Shown: positions 8,618-17,518 of the stretch, in pieces | Layout: each line of letters begins with the position of its first letter | How positions within the stretch are numbered: position 1 is the stretch's first letter | Assembly: GCF_006874425.1 (NCBI RefSeq) | Contig: NZ_VIJZ01000007.1 | Coordinates: 264,948 to 328,947, forward strand | From: Paenibacillus ottowii | Lineage (GTDB): Bacteria > Bacillota > Bacilli > Paenibacillales > Paenibacillaceae | Reading direction: 5' to 3' | DNA length: 64,000 bases | Position numbers and translations under genes: made by a program | The notes under the pieces: model-generated | What the model saw: only the letters and a program-made list of their open reading frames with translations | The model's database searches: none | Told to the model about the DNA's origin: nothing

Positions 8618-9106
8618 CTATATGGATGGATCGCTCTCAATCAGCCCTTTGCCAATTACATTGGCTGAAACCGGGGTCTTGCCGAGCTCACGCGACCACA
8701 CGGACAACTGTCCGATATGATGAATTTGGTGGGCAATGACATGGCGCATCACCTCGCCCCAGGCATCAATCGCAATTTTGCCGTCCGGGCGGTGATCTTC
8801 AAACCTTTTTCGTTCCAGACCTTCATGCCAGGCGAGGACGAAGGGCTCCACGTCGAGTCGAAACTTCGCGTCCAGCTCGCGAACTTTATCCAGCGTATTA
8901 TGCTGAGAGAAGTCCTCCTGGAAATCAGGTTTGCCTTGAATGATTTGAATCCAGCTCCATTCTACATCAACGATATGAAAGAGCGTTTTAAGAATGCTAC
9001 CAGCCCCGCCGATACGTTCTTTCAGCAGTTCCTCCTGCGGCACCTCTTCACACCAGCGGTACCATTGTTCTCGAACCATCCAGTTATAACGAAAAAAAGT
9101 TTGCAT
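8618..9106 (-). CDS. DinB family protein
   Basis: 162 residues predicted as a four-helix bundle. Three histidines expected to bind a divalent metal are visible: FHIVDVEW in the second helix and HVIAHQIHHIGQL near the C-terminus, the hallmark of DinB/YfiT-like proteins. Members include thiol transferases such as bacillithiol transferases; the substrate here cannot be told. It is convergent with the PTS gene with only 8 bases between the stops, and no terminator is visible between them. Confidence 0.88.
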   Translation of the reverse strand: MQTFFRYNWMVREQWYRWCEEVPQEELLKERIGGAGSILKTLFHIVDVEWSWIQIIQGKPDFQEDFSQHNTLDKVRELDAKFRLDVEPFVLAWHEGLERKRFEDHRPDGKIAIDAWGEVMRHVIAHQIHHIGQLSVWSRELGKTPVSANVIGKGLIESDPSI

Positions 9107-9165
9107 CCATTACCCTCCTGGGACTGTAATAAGGAATGATTTCCACCAGTTTACCACAGAATGCC

Positions 9166-9212
9166 AAAAGGGCTGTCTCATTCGTAGAAAATCTACTTTT
9201 GAGACAGCCCTT
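9166..9212 (-). terminator. intrinsic terminator of sodA
   Basis: AAGGGCTGTCTCA pairs with TGAGACAGCCCTT over a loop of about 20 bases. On the minus strand the stem is followed by TTTT. It lies 30 bases beyond the sodA stop. Confidence 0.8.
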
Positions 9213-9243
9213 CATGAGCTAGGATAAGGATGTTGTTACTGGC

Positions 9244-9858
9244 TTATTTCTTAGCAGCCTCGTAACGTTTGTTGACTTCATCCCAGTTGATTACATTGTA
9301 GAAAGCTGCAATGTAGTCTGGGCGTTTGTTTTGATATTTCAGATAGTAAGCATGCTCCCAAACGTCCAATCCAAGTACTGGAGTCAGACCTTCAAACAGC
9401 GGGCTATCTTGGTTTGGAGTGCTAGTGATTGCCAATTTGCCGTCTTTGCCGACAACCAGCCAAGCCCAGCCGCTACCAAAACGAGTTGTAGCTGCTTTAG
9501 TGAAGTCTTCTTTAAATTTGTCATAGCCGCCCAGTTCGTTGTTGATTGCTTCAGCAATTGCACCCGTAGGCTGTCCGCCGCCGTTAGGGCCGATAACTTC
9601 CCAGAACAGACTGTGGTTGTGGTGTCCACCACCGTTATTGCGAACCGCAGTGCGGATGCTTTCAGGAACGCTGTCCAGATTGGAGATCAGATCCTCCAGG
9701 CTTTTACTTTGCAGTTCAGGAGCGCTCTCCAGAGCTGCATTTAAGTTTGTAACATATGTGTTATGGTGACGATCATGGTGGATTTCCATTGTCAGTGCAT
9801 CAAAGTGTGGTTCCAGTGCGTCTTTTGCATAAGGAAGTTCTGGTAATTGAAATGCCAT
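9244..9858 (-). CDS. sodA: superoxide dismutase, Mn/Fe type
   Basis: Converts superoxide to hydrogen peroxide and oxygen in the cytoplasm. 204 residues, normal for the family. Metal ligands are visible: His27 in MEIHHDRHH, the His of NHSLFW, and Asp and His of [21 protein letters not shown] and GSGWAWLV are also conserved. GGAGGGATTTT ribosome binding site. Monocistronic, with its own terminator. On the minus strand a TTGAAA-N17-TTTAAT promoter is possible around 9920-9955. A second, unusual SOD lies at 15872. Confidence 0.96.
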   Translation of the reverse strand: MAFQLPELPYAKDALEPHFDALTMEIHHDRHHNTYVTNLNAALESAPELQSKSLEDLISNLDSVPESIRTAVRNNGGGHHNHSLFWEVIGPNGGGQPTGAIAEAINNELGGYDKFKEDFTKAATTRFGSGWAWLVVGKDGKLAITSTPNQDSPLFEGLTPVLGLDVWEHAYYLKYQNKRPDYIAAFYNVINWDEVNKRYEAAKK

Positions 9859-10379
9859 AATAAAATCCCTCCTGGTTATATGGTTGGGTAAGTGTTCCTA
9901 TGTAATAATACCCTCGATAGTTATATTAAACCGCATTCAGCCTATTTTTTCAACATTTTTGTTTGTAAAATACCAAACTGGGCAATAGGGCCTGGTAGCT
10001 AGCATGTCCAAAAACACGATTGGAATACATCATACATAGGTAATAAGAGGTAAATTGTGAACATTAAAATGTAAACGCTTTATATACAGCGCTTACATGA
10101 GAAAAAGGGATGTATTCCGTCAAAAAGTATGGTTTAATGGTCAAGGAAGCAGAATTTTGGGCTTTTTTGTCGTCTGCTATAAACTGTCATGTCTATGACA
10201 CGACGAACTTGAGGGCGTACACCCTTTTCCTGTTCTTCATTTCATATATAGCAGATCGTATGCATTTTTATCATAATGCCTTGTGATTAACACCATGATA
10301 AGCGCTTTATGGATTTATGTAAAAATGACGGTGCTGTCCTCAATTTATTTATTATGCTTACGAAAAGGGAGATATTACT
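9859..10379. other. 521-base intergenic region with a cre-like dyad and small hairpins
   Basis: It contains the sodA promoter area (left), a dyad TGTAAACGCT-N8-AGCGCTTACA at 10070-10097, and a small perfect hairpin TGTCAT-GTCT-ATGACA at 10185-10200. A 58-codon frame at 10110-10286 has a hydrophobic stretch but no properly spaced ribosome binding site and is not called as a gene. Nothing else is supported. Confidence 0.5.
10070..10097. promoter_or_regulatory. cre-like palindrome
   Basis: TGTAAACGCTTTAT matches the catabolite-responsive element consensus (TGWAARCGYTWNCW) except at the C near the end, and its mirror copy AGCGCTTACA makes a 10-bp dyad with one mismatch. It lies about 210 bases upstream of sodA and 280 bases upstream of the acetyltransferase, so the target is unclear. 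Confidence 0.4.
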
Positions 10380-10805
10380 ATGCACGTTCGTTCCTTTCAA
10401 TTAAGTGATGTGAATTCAGTAACGGAGCTCATGCAAATTGCCTTGTCGGAGGAGTGCTACAAAGAGACGGTGGGTGCTTTTGCCCGTCAGCTTTCGTGGG
10501 ATTCCGGTTTGATCGTCGTTGCCGAAGAAGAGGGAGAGATCGTTGGTGCCCTGATTGGCACGATTGATCAGAATCATGGCTGTTATTATCGTATTGCTAT
10601 TCATCCGGATCATCGTCGGATGGGAATCGGGAAATCGCTTGTGGAGCTCATGGAGCAGCGTTTTCAGCAACGCAAGGTGAGTCGTATTTGGGTAGCTGGG
10701 GACAAGCATAACAGTGCGGCTATGCCGTTGTACGAAGCTATGGGCTACGGAGCAAGCCAGATTTTACAGGCGTTTCAGAAGCTAAGTATTTTGGCACCTC
10801 ATTAA
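10380..10805 (+). CDS. GNAT family N-acetyltransferase
   Basis: 141 residues with the whole GNAT fold: beta strands around VVAEEEGEIVGALIGTI, then the acetyl-CoA loop in IAIHPDHRRMGIGKSLVELM (R-x-x-G-x-G pattern), and a C-terminal strand MPLYEAMGYG. The acceptor is unknown; RimI-like and small-molecule acetylases share these marks. AAAGGGAGA ribosome binding site. Stands alone before the signal peptidase gene. Confidence 0.88.
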   Translation: MHVRSFQLSDVNSVTELMQIALSEECYKETVGAFARQLSWDSGLIVVAEEEGEIVGALIGTIDQNHGCYYRIAIHPDHRRMGIGKSLVELMEQRFQQRKVSRIWVAGDKHNSAAMPLYEAMGYGASQILQAFQKLSILAPH

Positions 10806-10924
10806 TCGGTTATCGATATACAGAAGCACAGTATAATATTTACATTTAGAGCATATCTGAGTAACCGTTGCAATCGGGTACGGGATATGCTTTTCTATTT
10901 ATAACAGGGTTGAGGAGGTTAATT

Positions 10925-11509
10925 ATGGACGCTTTGACTCCTTCGTCAGACCTGCTTCCTTCACCGGAAACGTCCAAACAGGCAGGTCGCTCTGCTTACA
11001 TACGCGATTGGTTAGTCACCCTGCTGATCGCAATGGTCGTCTTGCTGCTTCTGAACCTGTTTGTATTTAACTTGTCCACGGTTAGAGGACATTCAATGCA
11101 GCCGACGTTAATGGAAAGCCAGCATTTGTTCGTTAACAAGCTGGTTTATAATTTTCATGACCCGGGGAGAGGGGACATTGTGATTTTAAGAGATCCCGAT
11201 TCCCAATCGTCCAGCCCAAGATTTTTAGTGAAAAGAGTCATAGGTATTCCCGGAGATGTCATTCGGATTGAGCATAATCATTTGTATGTGAACGGTGAAC
11301 TGCTAAATGAGCCGTACACCAACTCGGATGTGGAGGATGGTGATTACGGTCCTTTTACGGTGGAGCCGGAGCACTTTTTTGTCATGGGAGATAATCGCCA
11401 TACGGCTGCAAGCAAGGATAGCCGGTATTTTGGCAGCGTTAAGTCCGAGGATTTACTGGGACGTGCAGAGTTTATATTTTGGCCGATCTCTGAGTGGAAG
11501 TGGCTATAG
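10925..11509 (+). CDS. type I signal peptidase
   Basis: Cleaves signal peptides of exported proteins on the outer side of the membrane. Start placed at 10925 behind TGAGGAGG, giving 194 residues. One membrane anchor at residues about 29-50, then the catalytic Ser57 in GHSMQPTL and Lys103 in VKRVIGIPGD. The conserved box near the C-terminus reads GDNRHTAASKDSR, two residues longer between GDNR and the S-x-DSR part than the usual GDNRxxSxDSR. Otherwise a normal single-anchor SipS-like enzyme. Confidence 0.93.
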   Translation: MDALTPSSDLLPSPETSKQAGRSAYIRDWLVTLLIAMVVLLLLNLFVFNLSTVRGHSMQPTLMESQHLFVNKLVYNFHDPGRGDIVILRDPDSQSSSPRFLVKRVIGIPGDVIRIEHNHLYVNGELLNEPYTNSDVEDGDYGPFTVEPEHFFVMGDNRHTAASKDSRYFGSVKSEDLLGRAEFIFWPISEWKWL

Positions 11510-11600
11510 AGCAGCTATAGTCTGAAATCAATGAGGAACCGCGCGGACCGATCAGGGTTATAACGGATCAGCGGCTCCCGATAAGGAAAGGAAGAGAACG

Positions 11601-12038
11601 ATGAAAGAAGTGATGGTATATACCGACGGTGCTTGTTCGGGTAACCCGGGCCCAGGGGGCTGGGGGGTCATTTTGTTGTATGGAGAGCACCGTAAGGAGC
11701 TGTCGGGTGGCGAAAAGATGACGACAAACAACCGTATGGAGATCAAGTCGGTGATTGAAGCGCTGAAGCTACTCAAGGAGCCGTGCCGTGTAAAAGTACA
11801 CAGTGACTCTGCCTATGTCGTCAATTGTTTCAAACAAGGCTGGATTAAGAACTGGCTCCGTAATGGCTGGCGCAACAGTAAAAACCAACCCGTGGAGAAC
11901 AAGGAACTGTGGGAAGAATTGTGGGAACTGATGGGTAAGCATGAGGTTGAATATGTGAAGGTGAAAGGTCACAGTGATAACGAACTGAATAATCGCTGTG
12001 ACTTTCTGGCGACAAGTGCTGTTAAAAATTTACGGTAG
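11601..12038 (+). CDS. rnhA: ribonuclease HI
   Basis: Cuts RNA in RNA-DNA hybrids. 145 residues. The four acidic active-site residues are present: Asp9 in YTDGACSGNPGPGG, Glu in NNRMEIKSVI, Asp in VHSDSAYVVN, and Asp in NNRCDFLA. The basic protrusion (QGWIKNWLRNGWRNS) of the E. coli type is present, as is the KGHSDN loop His. AAAGGAAG ribosome binding site. Confidence 0.96.
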   Translation: MKEVMVYTDGACSGNPGPGGWGVILLYGEHRKELSGGEKMTTNNRMEIKSVIEALKLLKEPCRVKVHSDSAYVVNCFKQGWIKNWLRNGWRNSKNQPVENKELWEELWELMGKHEVEYVKVKGHSDNELNNRCDFLATSAVKNLR

Positions 12039-12070
12039 CATCTGCTGCTATTTTCTGTTGAAATTTGAAT

Positions 12071-12098
12071 ATATGAGAATGATACAACGTTCTCATAT
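12071..12098. promoter_or_regulatory. perfect dyad upstream of the queG-ogt fusion
   Basis: ATATGAGAA at 12071-12079 and TTCTCATAT at 12090-12098 are perfect inverted copies separated by 10 bases, 39 bases before the start codon of the next gene. No T run follows, so an operator is more likely than a terminator. Confidence 0.45.
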
Positions 12099-12136
12099 CT
12101 GTAGTGAAAGAATTGTGAAAGAGAGGTGAGTATCGG

Positions 12137-13870
12137 ATGCAACGCGAACTAACTCGGACGGCGACCGGAACGGCTTCGACTTGGGCTTCGCTCAAGCAGG
12201 AAATTATTGAGGCAGCTCCAGGGCTGGGGATTGACTCCATCGGGTTCGCATCCGCCGACCCCTTTCTGTCTCTAAAAGCTATATTGGAAGAGCACCGTGC
12301 TAAAGGTTATGAATCCGGTTTTGAGGAGCCTGATATCGATAAGCGGATTTATCCAGAGCTGTATGGCTCGCAGCCTGCGTCACTGATTGCCATTGCGGTG
12401 GCGTATCCTTCCAAAATGAAGGACCCACCGAAGTCGGACAAGGGCAAATACCGTGGTATTTTGGCACGTTCAGCCTGGGGTAAGGATTATCATCTGGTAC
12501 TGCGCGAAGCGATGGAAAAGCTGGAGGCTTTTATAAGTGAGCGAGTCCCTGATGCCATGTTGAAAAGCATGGTGGATACCGGAGAATTGTCGGATCGGGC
12601 TGTTGCAGAGCGGGCAGGAATCGGCTTTAGCGGCAAAAATACGATGATGATATCACCGAAGTTGGGATCATGGATTTATCTGGGGGAGCTGTTGACGAAC
12701 ATTCCTTTCCAACCCGATGAACCGATAACGGATGGCTGCGGAGAGTGCACCAAATGTTTGGACGCATGTCCTACGGGTGCGCTTGTAGGTCCAGGACAGC
12801 TGAACGCCCAGCGGTGTGTGTCCTTTTTGACGCAGACCAAGGGCTTTTTGGACGAGGAATTTATGCTGAAAATAGGGAATCGGCTGTATGGATGTGACAC
12901 GTGTCAAATCGTATGTCCCAAAAATCGAGGCCTTAACTGGGATCATCATCCTGAGCTTACACCCGATCCTGAGATTGTAAAGCCGTTGCTGCTGCCATTA
13001 CTGGATTTGAGCAATCGTGAATTTAAAGACCGTTTTGGTCAAAGTGCGGCGGCTTGGCGGGGGAAGAAGCCGATTCAACGCAATGCCGTCATCGGCCTTG
13101 GCAATTTCAAGGATGTTAGCGCGGTGCCCAAATTGACGGAGATTTTATTGGATGATCCGCGTCCCGAGCTGCGAGGCACGGCGGCGTGGGCTTTGAGTCG
13201 AATAGGAGGGGAGAACGCTATGACAGCGATCAAGCAAGCATCAGAGAAGGAACAACATGAGCAAGTACGCGAAATGATCGCACAAGCGCATTCCAAACTA
13301 GAGGAACAAGAGCAAGCAGAACTGCAAGCATCTTCTGAATTAAAGACGGAGGATTCACAGGGCCCAACTACGATTTATTATGATGAAATGGAGACGCCTG
13401 TGGGCACGTTGACACTATGTGCTACGGATCGTGGGCTATGCCGAATTGACTATGGCTCTTTTTATGCGAAGGAAGCATTGCTTCAGCAATGGGCCCGGAC
13501 ATGGGTTGGGGAGTATGTCTATGTGCAGGAGCCGGAAAAGCTGCGCGAAGTTGCAGAACAACTACGTGAATATTTTGCGGGAGAACGACGGGAATTCAGT
13601 ATAGCTTATGATTTGAGAGGCACTCCTTTTCAAGAGCAAGTATGGCGTGCGCTGCAAAAAATTCCGTACGGGCAAAGCGTGTCCTACCAAGATATTGCGG
13701 AATCGATCGGACGAGCCAAGGCGGTACGTGCCGTCGGCGGAGCCAACAACAAAAATCCATTACCTATCCTGTTTCCGTGTCATCGGGTATCAGGTGCAAA
13801 TGGAAGCTTGGTCGGCTATGCCGGAGGCTTGCCAGTCAAGATGAAGCTGCTGGAATTGGAGAAGGAATAA
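12137..13870 (+). CDS. epoxyqueuosine reductase QueG fused to methylated-DNA-protein-cysteine methyltransferase
   Basis: A 577-residue protein made of two enzymes. Residues 1 to about 395 are QueG, the cobalamin and Fe-S enzyme completing queuosine in tRNA: FSGKNTMMI, two ferredoxin-like cluster motifs (CGECTKCLDACPTGA and CDTCQIVCPKNR) and a C-terminal HEAT-repeat segment (ELRGTAAWALSRIG). After a Glu/Gln-rich linker (about 375-415), residues about 415-577 form an O6-alkylguanine-DNA alkyltransferase with the acceptor Cys in FPCHRVSG and the helix-turn-helix region GQSVSYQDIAESIGR. The frame is unbroken. A palindrome lies just upstream. The two activities are not known to be linked; the fusion may be for coexpression. 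Confidence 0.93.
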   Translation: MQRELTRTATGTASTWASLKQEIIEAAPGLGIDSIGFASADPFLSLKAILEEHRAKGYESGFEEPDIDKRIYPELYGSQPASLIAIAVAYPSKMKDPPKSDKGKYRGILARSAWGKDYHLVLREAMEKLEAFISERVPDAMLKSMVDTGELSDRAVAERAGIGFSGKNTMMISPKLGSWIYLGELLTNIPFQPDEPITDGCGECTKCLDACPTGALVGPGQLNAQRCVSFLTQTKGFLDEEFMLKIGNRLYGCDTCQIVCPKNRGLNWDHHPELTPDPEIVKPLLLPLLDLSNREFKDRFGQSAAAWRGKKPIQRNAVIGLGNFKDVSAVPKLTEILLDDPRPELRGTAAWALSRIGGENAMTAIKQASEKEQHEQVREMIAQAHSKLEEQEQAELQASSELKTEDSQGPTTIYYDEMETPVGTLTLCATDRGLCRIDYGSFYAKEALLQQWARTWVGEYVYVQEPEKLREVAEQLREYFAGERREFSIAYDLRGTPFQEQVWRALQKIPYGQSVSYQDIAESIGRAKAVRAVGGANNKNPLPILFPCHRVSGANGSLVGYAGGLPVKMKLLELEKE

Positions 13871-13975
13871 GGACATATGTTTGCAAAAAGTAATTTGCTA
13901 GCTGTCCCATGTTTTGCTATGATAAGTTCGTGTAATTCAAGATGTTTCATATAAATATACAGAGGTGACGACTTC

Positions 13976-14230
13976 GTGGTGTGGAATATTGTCATTCCGA
14001 TTATTACCCTGATTGTTGGCTTGGTTGGGGGATTTTTCATCGGTGCTTATTATCTTCGTAAACAGCTTGAAAAAATGCAAAACGACCCTGAAACGCTGCA
14101 AAAAATGGCCAAACAGATGGGTTACAATCTGAATGGGAAACAGATGCAAAGAGCACAGCAGATGATGAAGAACCAACAGTTCTCCAAAAATCAGCCTGGT
14201 GCGCGTAAAAATCAGGGCCGTCGGAAATAA
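13976..14230 (+). CDS. YneF/UPF0154-like small membrane protein
   Basis: 84 residues beginning with a GTG (a second GTG follows at 13979) behind AGAGGTGA. Residues 3-27 form one membrane helix rich in Ile, Val and Gly; the remainder is charged, with KQLEKMQNDPETLQKMAKQMG, matching the YneF (UPF0154) pattern of a single-pass protein with a short cytosolic tail. Function unknown. It is followed by folE 54 bases later. Confidence 0.8.
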   Translation: MVWNIVIPIITLIVGLVGGFFIGAYYLRKQLEKMQNDPETLQKMAKQMGYNLNGKQMQRAQQMMKNQQFSKNQPGARKNQGRRK

Positions 14231-14284
14231 TGAGCAACGTGAGCACGGATGCCGCATGAGGTTGCTGCATAGAGGAGGATTACT

Positions 14285-14878
14285 GTGGCTGGCGTAAAAG
14301 ATTATATTAACCGCAAAGCTGCGGATAACCGGGATAAAATCGAGTACCATGTGGAGCAGATTTTAAAACTGATCGGTGAGGACCCCAAGCGTGAGGGTTT
14401 GCTGGAAACACCGGCACGCGTGGCACGCATGTATGAGGAAATATTCGCGGGTTATGAGGTTGATCCCCGTGATGCGCTGGGTGTGACATTTGACGAGAAT
14501 CACGAGGAGCTTGTGATCGTGAAGGATATTGTCTATTACAGTCAGTGTGAGCACCATATGGCTCCTTTCTTCGGAAAAGTGCATATCGGCTATGTACCCA
14601 GCGGCAAAATTGTAGGACTAAGCAAGCTTGCCCGTCTGGTTGAGGCAGTGACCCGCCGATTGCAGGTACAGGAGCGTATTACATCACAGATCGCTGATAT
14701 TCTAAATGAGGCGGTCTCCCCTCATGGGGTTATGGTCGTTGTGGAAGGCGAGCATTTGTGCATGTGTGCCAGAGGTGTCAAAAAGCCTGGCAGCAAAACG
14801 GTAACGTCCGCTGTGCGCGGTACATTCCGTGGTGATGCAGCACAACGTGCAGAGTTCTTATCCCTGATCAAGGAATGA
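14285..14878 (+). CDS. folE: GTP cyclohydrolase I
   Basis: First step of tetrahydrofolate synthesis: GTP to 7,8-dihydroneopterin triphosphate. 197 residues, GTG start behind AGAGGAGG. Zinc ligands are visible in QCEHHMAPF (Cys and His) and CMCARGVKK (second Cys); the [10 protein letters not shown] and TSAVRGTF segments are conserved. A strong terminator follows. Confidence 0.96.
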   Translation: MAGVKDYINRKAADNRDKIEYHVEQILKLIGEDPKREGLLETPARVARMYEEIFAGYEVDPRDALGVTFDENHEELVIVKDIVYYSQCEHHMAPFFGKVHIGYVPSGKIVGLSKLARLVEAVTRRLQVQERITSQIADILNEAVSPHGVMVVVEGEHLCMCARGVKKPGSKTVTSAVRGTFRGDAAQRAEFLSLIKE

Positions 14879-14898
14879 AGTACACGGTGTGATATGAT

Positions 14899-14941
14899 GA
14901 AAAAAGGTGGTCTACGCATAGGCGTAGCCGCCTTTTTTTGT
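14899..14941 (+). terminator. intrinsic terminator of folE
   Basis: AAAAAAGGTGGTCTACG pairs with CGTAGCCGCCTTTTTTT (loop CATAGG) and ends in seven T, 21 bases after the folE stop. Confidence 0.9.
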
Positions 14942-15013
14942 TAACATCAGAAATAGAGAAAACGGCTCGCTGGTGTGAAGAATGAAATGAAAAAGTTGGA
15001 TAGGAGATAACGT

Positions 15014-15859
15014 ATGGACCATATATATAGCTCAGCAGATATTGCAACAGCATTGCCTGAGTTGCAATGGTTGGAAGCGCCATTGGCGAATGCTCAGGAA
15101 GATGTATTGTTTCCGCTGGCTTGGGAGGAGCTGGCTTGTCGGCAAGTAGGGAAAGGAGCTGCGCCCATTTTGCATGTATGGCGGCATCCGGCGGCGCTTG
15201 TGATTGGTCACCGGGACCGCAGGCTTCTCAACGCTCCACAGGCGATGGAGCGGGCGCGCAATTCAGGAATGTCGGTATGCGTGCGTCCTTCAGGCGGAGC
15301 GGCCGTCATGCTGGACAGGGGGGTACTGAACCTGTCCTTGATCCTGCCTAATCCGCAGCGGGCCATCAGCCTGCATGAGGATTTTCGGCTCATGGCGGGG
15401 CTAGTTGCCGATGCGCTGGCCCCGTGGTCTGACGAGGCGCAAACCGGAGAAATCGTCGGGTCCTTCTGTCCCGGAGACTACGATGTAAGCGTCGGGGGAC
15501 GCAAGTTTTGCGGCATTGCGCAGCGGCGTCAAGCCAAGGCGTATATCATCACAGCTTTCGTGATGATTGAGGGCCATGGAGCAGAGCGCGCGCAGGCGGT
15601 GCAGCAATTTTATAGGGAGGCAGCCGGGGATACGCCGGCAGGCTCGCAGCAGCCGGATTATCCCCAGGTGAATCCGGCAACGATGGGCAGCCTGGCCGAG
15701 CTGGCTGGTGTGCCATCTGTCGAGGCGTACACAGCATCACTGCGCCGTGTAGTCGAGAGCCAGGCTGCCATTTTGCCTGCCGACAGTTTGCTGGTGCAAC
15801 CGGAAGAATTGGCTAAACAAATGGCAGCGCTCAGAGAGCGATACGATTTGCAGGTGTAG
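15014..15859 (+). CDS. lipL: octanoyl-[GcvH]:protein N-octanoyltransferase
   Basis: Moves the octanoyl group from GcvH to E2 subunits in the Gram-positive lipoate relay. 281 residues of the biotin/lipoate ligase fold. The catalytic Cys152 sits in GSFCPGDYD, as expected for LipL rather than for ATP-dependent ligases, followed by GGRKFCGIAQRR. RPSGGAAVMLDRGVLNLSL is the substrate-binding region. GGAGATAACGT precedes the ATG. It converges with the SOD-like gene; no strong terminator between the stops, which are 12 bases apart. Confidence 0.9.
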   Translation: MDHIYSSADIATALPELQWLEAPLANAQEDVLFPLAWEELACRQVGKGAAPILHVWRHPAALVIGHRDRRLLNAPQAMERARNSGMSVCVRPSGGAAVMLDRGVLNLSLILPNPQRAISLHEDFRLMAGLVADALAPWSDEAQTGEIVGSFCPGDYDVSVGGRKFCGIAQRRQAKAYIITAFVMIEGHGAERAQAVQQFYREAAGDTPAGSQQPDYPQVNPATMGSLAELAGVPSVEAYTASLRRVVESQAAILPADSLLVQPEELAKQMAALRERYDLQV

Positions 15860-15871
15860 TTTGTTTTTTGC

Positions 15872-17254
15872 TTAGAATGGTTGCCATCTCAGCTTGGAGG
15901 CTTGCGCGTAGCGCGCTTCCACCTCAGGCCAGTTGACGACATGCCACCAATCTTCGATGTATTTATTGCGTTCGTTCTGATGCTTTAAGTAATATGCGTG
16001 TTCCCACACATCGATCGCCAGCAGCGGAATAGACTCCCATTGAGTCAGGTTCTGGTGCTTTTCGGCCTGTAAAATTTCAAGCCGTCCAGCGCGCGGACTC
16101 CACACCAGAATGGCCCAGCCGCCGCCCTCGACCTTTTCGGCTGCCGAACTAAAATGCTTTTTGAAGGCATCGTAGCTGCCAAAATCCTTTTTAATTTGTT
16201 CAGCCAGCGGTCCACTTGGTTTTCCACCGCCTTGAGGACTCATGATCGTCCAAAAAAGAGTATGCAGATAATGACCTGCACCGTTAAACGCCAGTTCACG
16301 CTCCCAATGCTTTACAAGGTCAAAATCACCTGTTTTTCGGGCTTCTTCCAGCTTCTTTTCCGCTTTATTCAGATCATTCACATAGCTCAAATGATGCTTA
16401 TCATGGTGAATACGCATCGTTTTTTCATCAATGTAGGGTTCAAGCGCATTATAGGGGTAAGGAAGCGGCGGAAGTCGATGTCCCCCAATAGGAACCGGGC
16501 GACTGGTTAAGGATTTGTCCGCTGCCGAAGGTTGCGCCTGGCTGGACTGTACGCCTTTAGTAGCCGGTTCTGAGCCTTCTCCTCTCAAGCCCGCCTGCCG
16601 TTCTCGAAACGCTTCCTCCGGGTAATTCTCACCCTCTGCTGCTACATGATACAAACCAGCGGCTCGGGCAATCGAGCCGGGTTCCTGAAAGGGGGTTGTC
16701 GAGATCAGGAAATATTGACTTTCATGTGCTGCGTGTATTACAACCCCAGTGGATTTGGGCTGGTGACGCAATGCTTGACTGTGCTCGGTCAGCAGACCTA
16801 GCTGCCGTACATATTCTTGTGACTGACGGTTGGCAGTTTGCAGCAAATCGTCCAGGCGACGATTTAGTTCCTGTGAGGCAGGCTGTGAATTCAGGGGTAA
16901 TTCGGACGACGGCTTCTCTCCAGCTGCTGATGTGTCTGATCTCCTTGAATGTGCTGATGGTTTAGCTAGCTGGTGTGTATGAGCTTGGGGAGCAGACGAC
17001 ACTTTTTTCCCCTGATGTTGCCATGCTTGTTCTACCGGGTCAAGCGCGCTCCGTTGCTCTTCAAGCAGCTCTATGGCGGCCCGTTCCGTTTGTTCAAATA
17101 CGGTACGCCAATCATCCAGCAGCCGCACATAGGCAGGTTCTAGCCCTTCAGTAGCGGACTTAATCACTTCTACATGCCAACTTTCCTGCTGCTTCCAATG
17201 ACGAATTTCCTCCAGTACACGTAAGGGCAGGAAAGACCCATAAGTACTCAGCAT
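15872..17254 (-). CDS. Fe/Mn superoxide dismutase with a long N-terminal extension (SodF-like)
   Basis: 460 residues. The C-terminal ~205 residues are a complete Fe/Mn SOD domain: metal ligands in MRIHHDKHH, the second His of GAGHYLHTLFW, and Asp/His of [18 protein letters not shown]. The first ~250 residues are not SOD: residues 1-75 are helical and charged, 75-140 are Gln/Ser-rich low complexity, about 115-155 hold a second helical part, and 155-190 a short folded stretch (GVVIHAAHESQYFLISTTPF). Bacillus SodF has a shorter extension. No signal peptide. Ribosome binding site GGGAGG. With sodA at 9244 the cell has two SODs. Confidence 0.88.
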   Translation of the reverse strand: MLSTYGSFLPLRVLEEIRHWKQQESWHVEVIKSATEGLEPAYVRLLDDWRTVFEQTERAAIELLEEQRSALDPVEQAWQHQGKKVSSAPQAHTHQLAKPSAHSRRSDTSAAGEKPSSELPLNSQPASQELNRRLDDLLQTANRQSQEYVRQLGLLTEHSQALRHQPKSTGVVIHAAHESQYFLISTTPFQEPGSIARAAGLYHVAAEGENYPEEAFRERQAGLRGEGSEPATKGVQSSQAQPSAADKSLTSRPVPIGGHRLPPLPYPYNALEPYIDEKTMRIHHDKHHLSYVNDLNKAEKKLEEARKTGDFDLVKHWERELAFNGAGHYLHTLFWTIMSPQGGGKPSGPLAEQIKKDFGSYDAFKKHFSSAAEKVEGGGWAILVWSPRAGRLEILQAEKHQNLTQWESIPLLAIDVWEHAYYLKHQNERNKYIEDWWHVVNWPEVEARYAQASKLRWQPF

Positions 17255-17518
17255 CGTTTTTTACCTCCCGTATCCGGCTATGGTTATCCGGCAGATCTAG
17301 CAAATCTGTCCTAGACGCATATGTACCCAGTATATTCGCTGTCTCATCGGGAATATGTCTATGAACTTCCTTAAAAGCTCCCGCTAATATGCTCTAAATA
17401 TAATGTCTAAACTAGTTGAAAAAACTGCGTCGCCCGGTGGTTTTTCGACAAGTACGTTTTAATGCCAGTATAATACGGATTATATAACAAATTTAACTTG
17501 GTCAAGGAGGGATTGAGA

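Noticed and set aside
10110..10286. 58-codon frame with a hydrophobic stretch upstream of the acetyltransferase
   Set aside because: The GGG lies directly at the ATG, too close for a ribosome binding site, and codon use is unconvincing.
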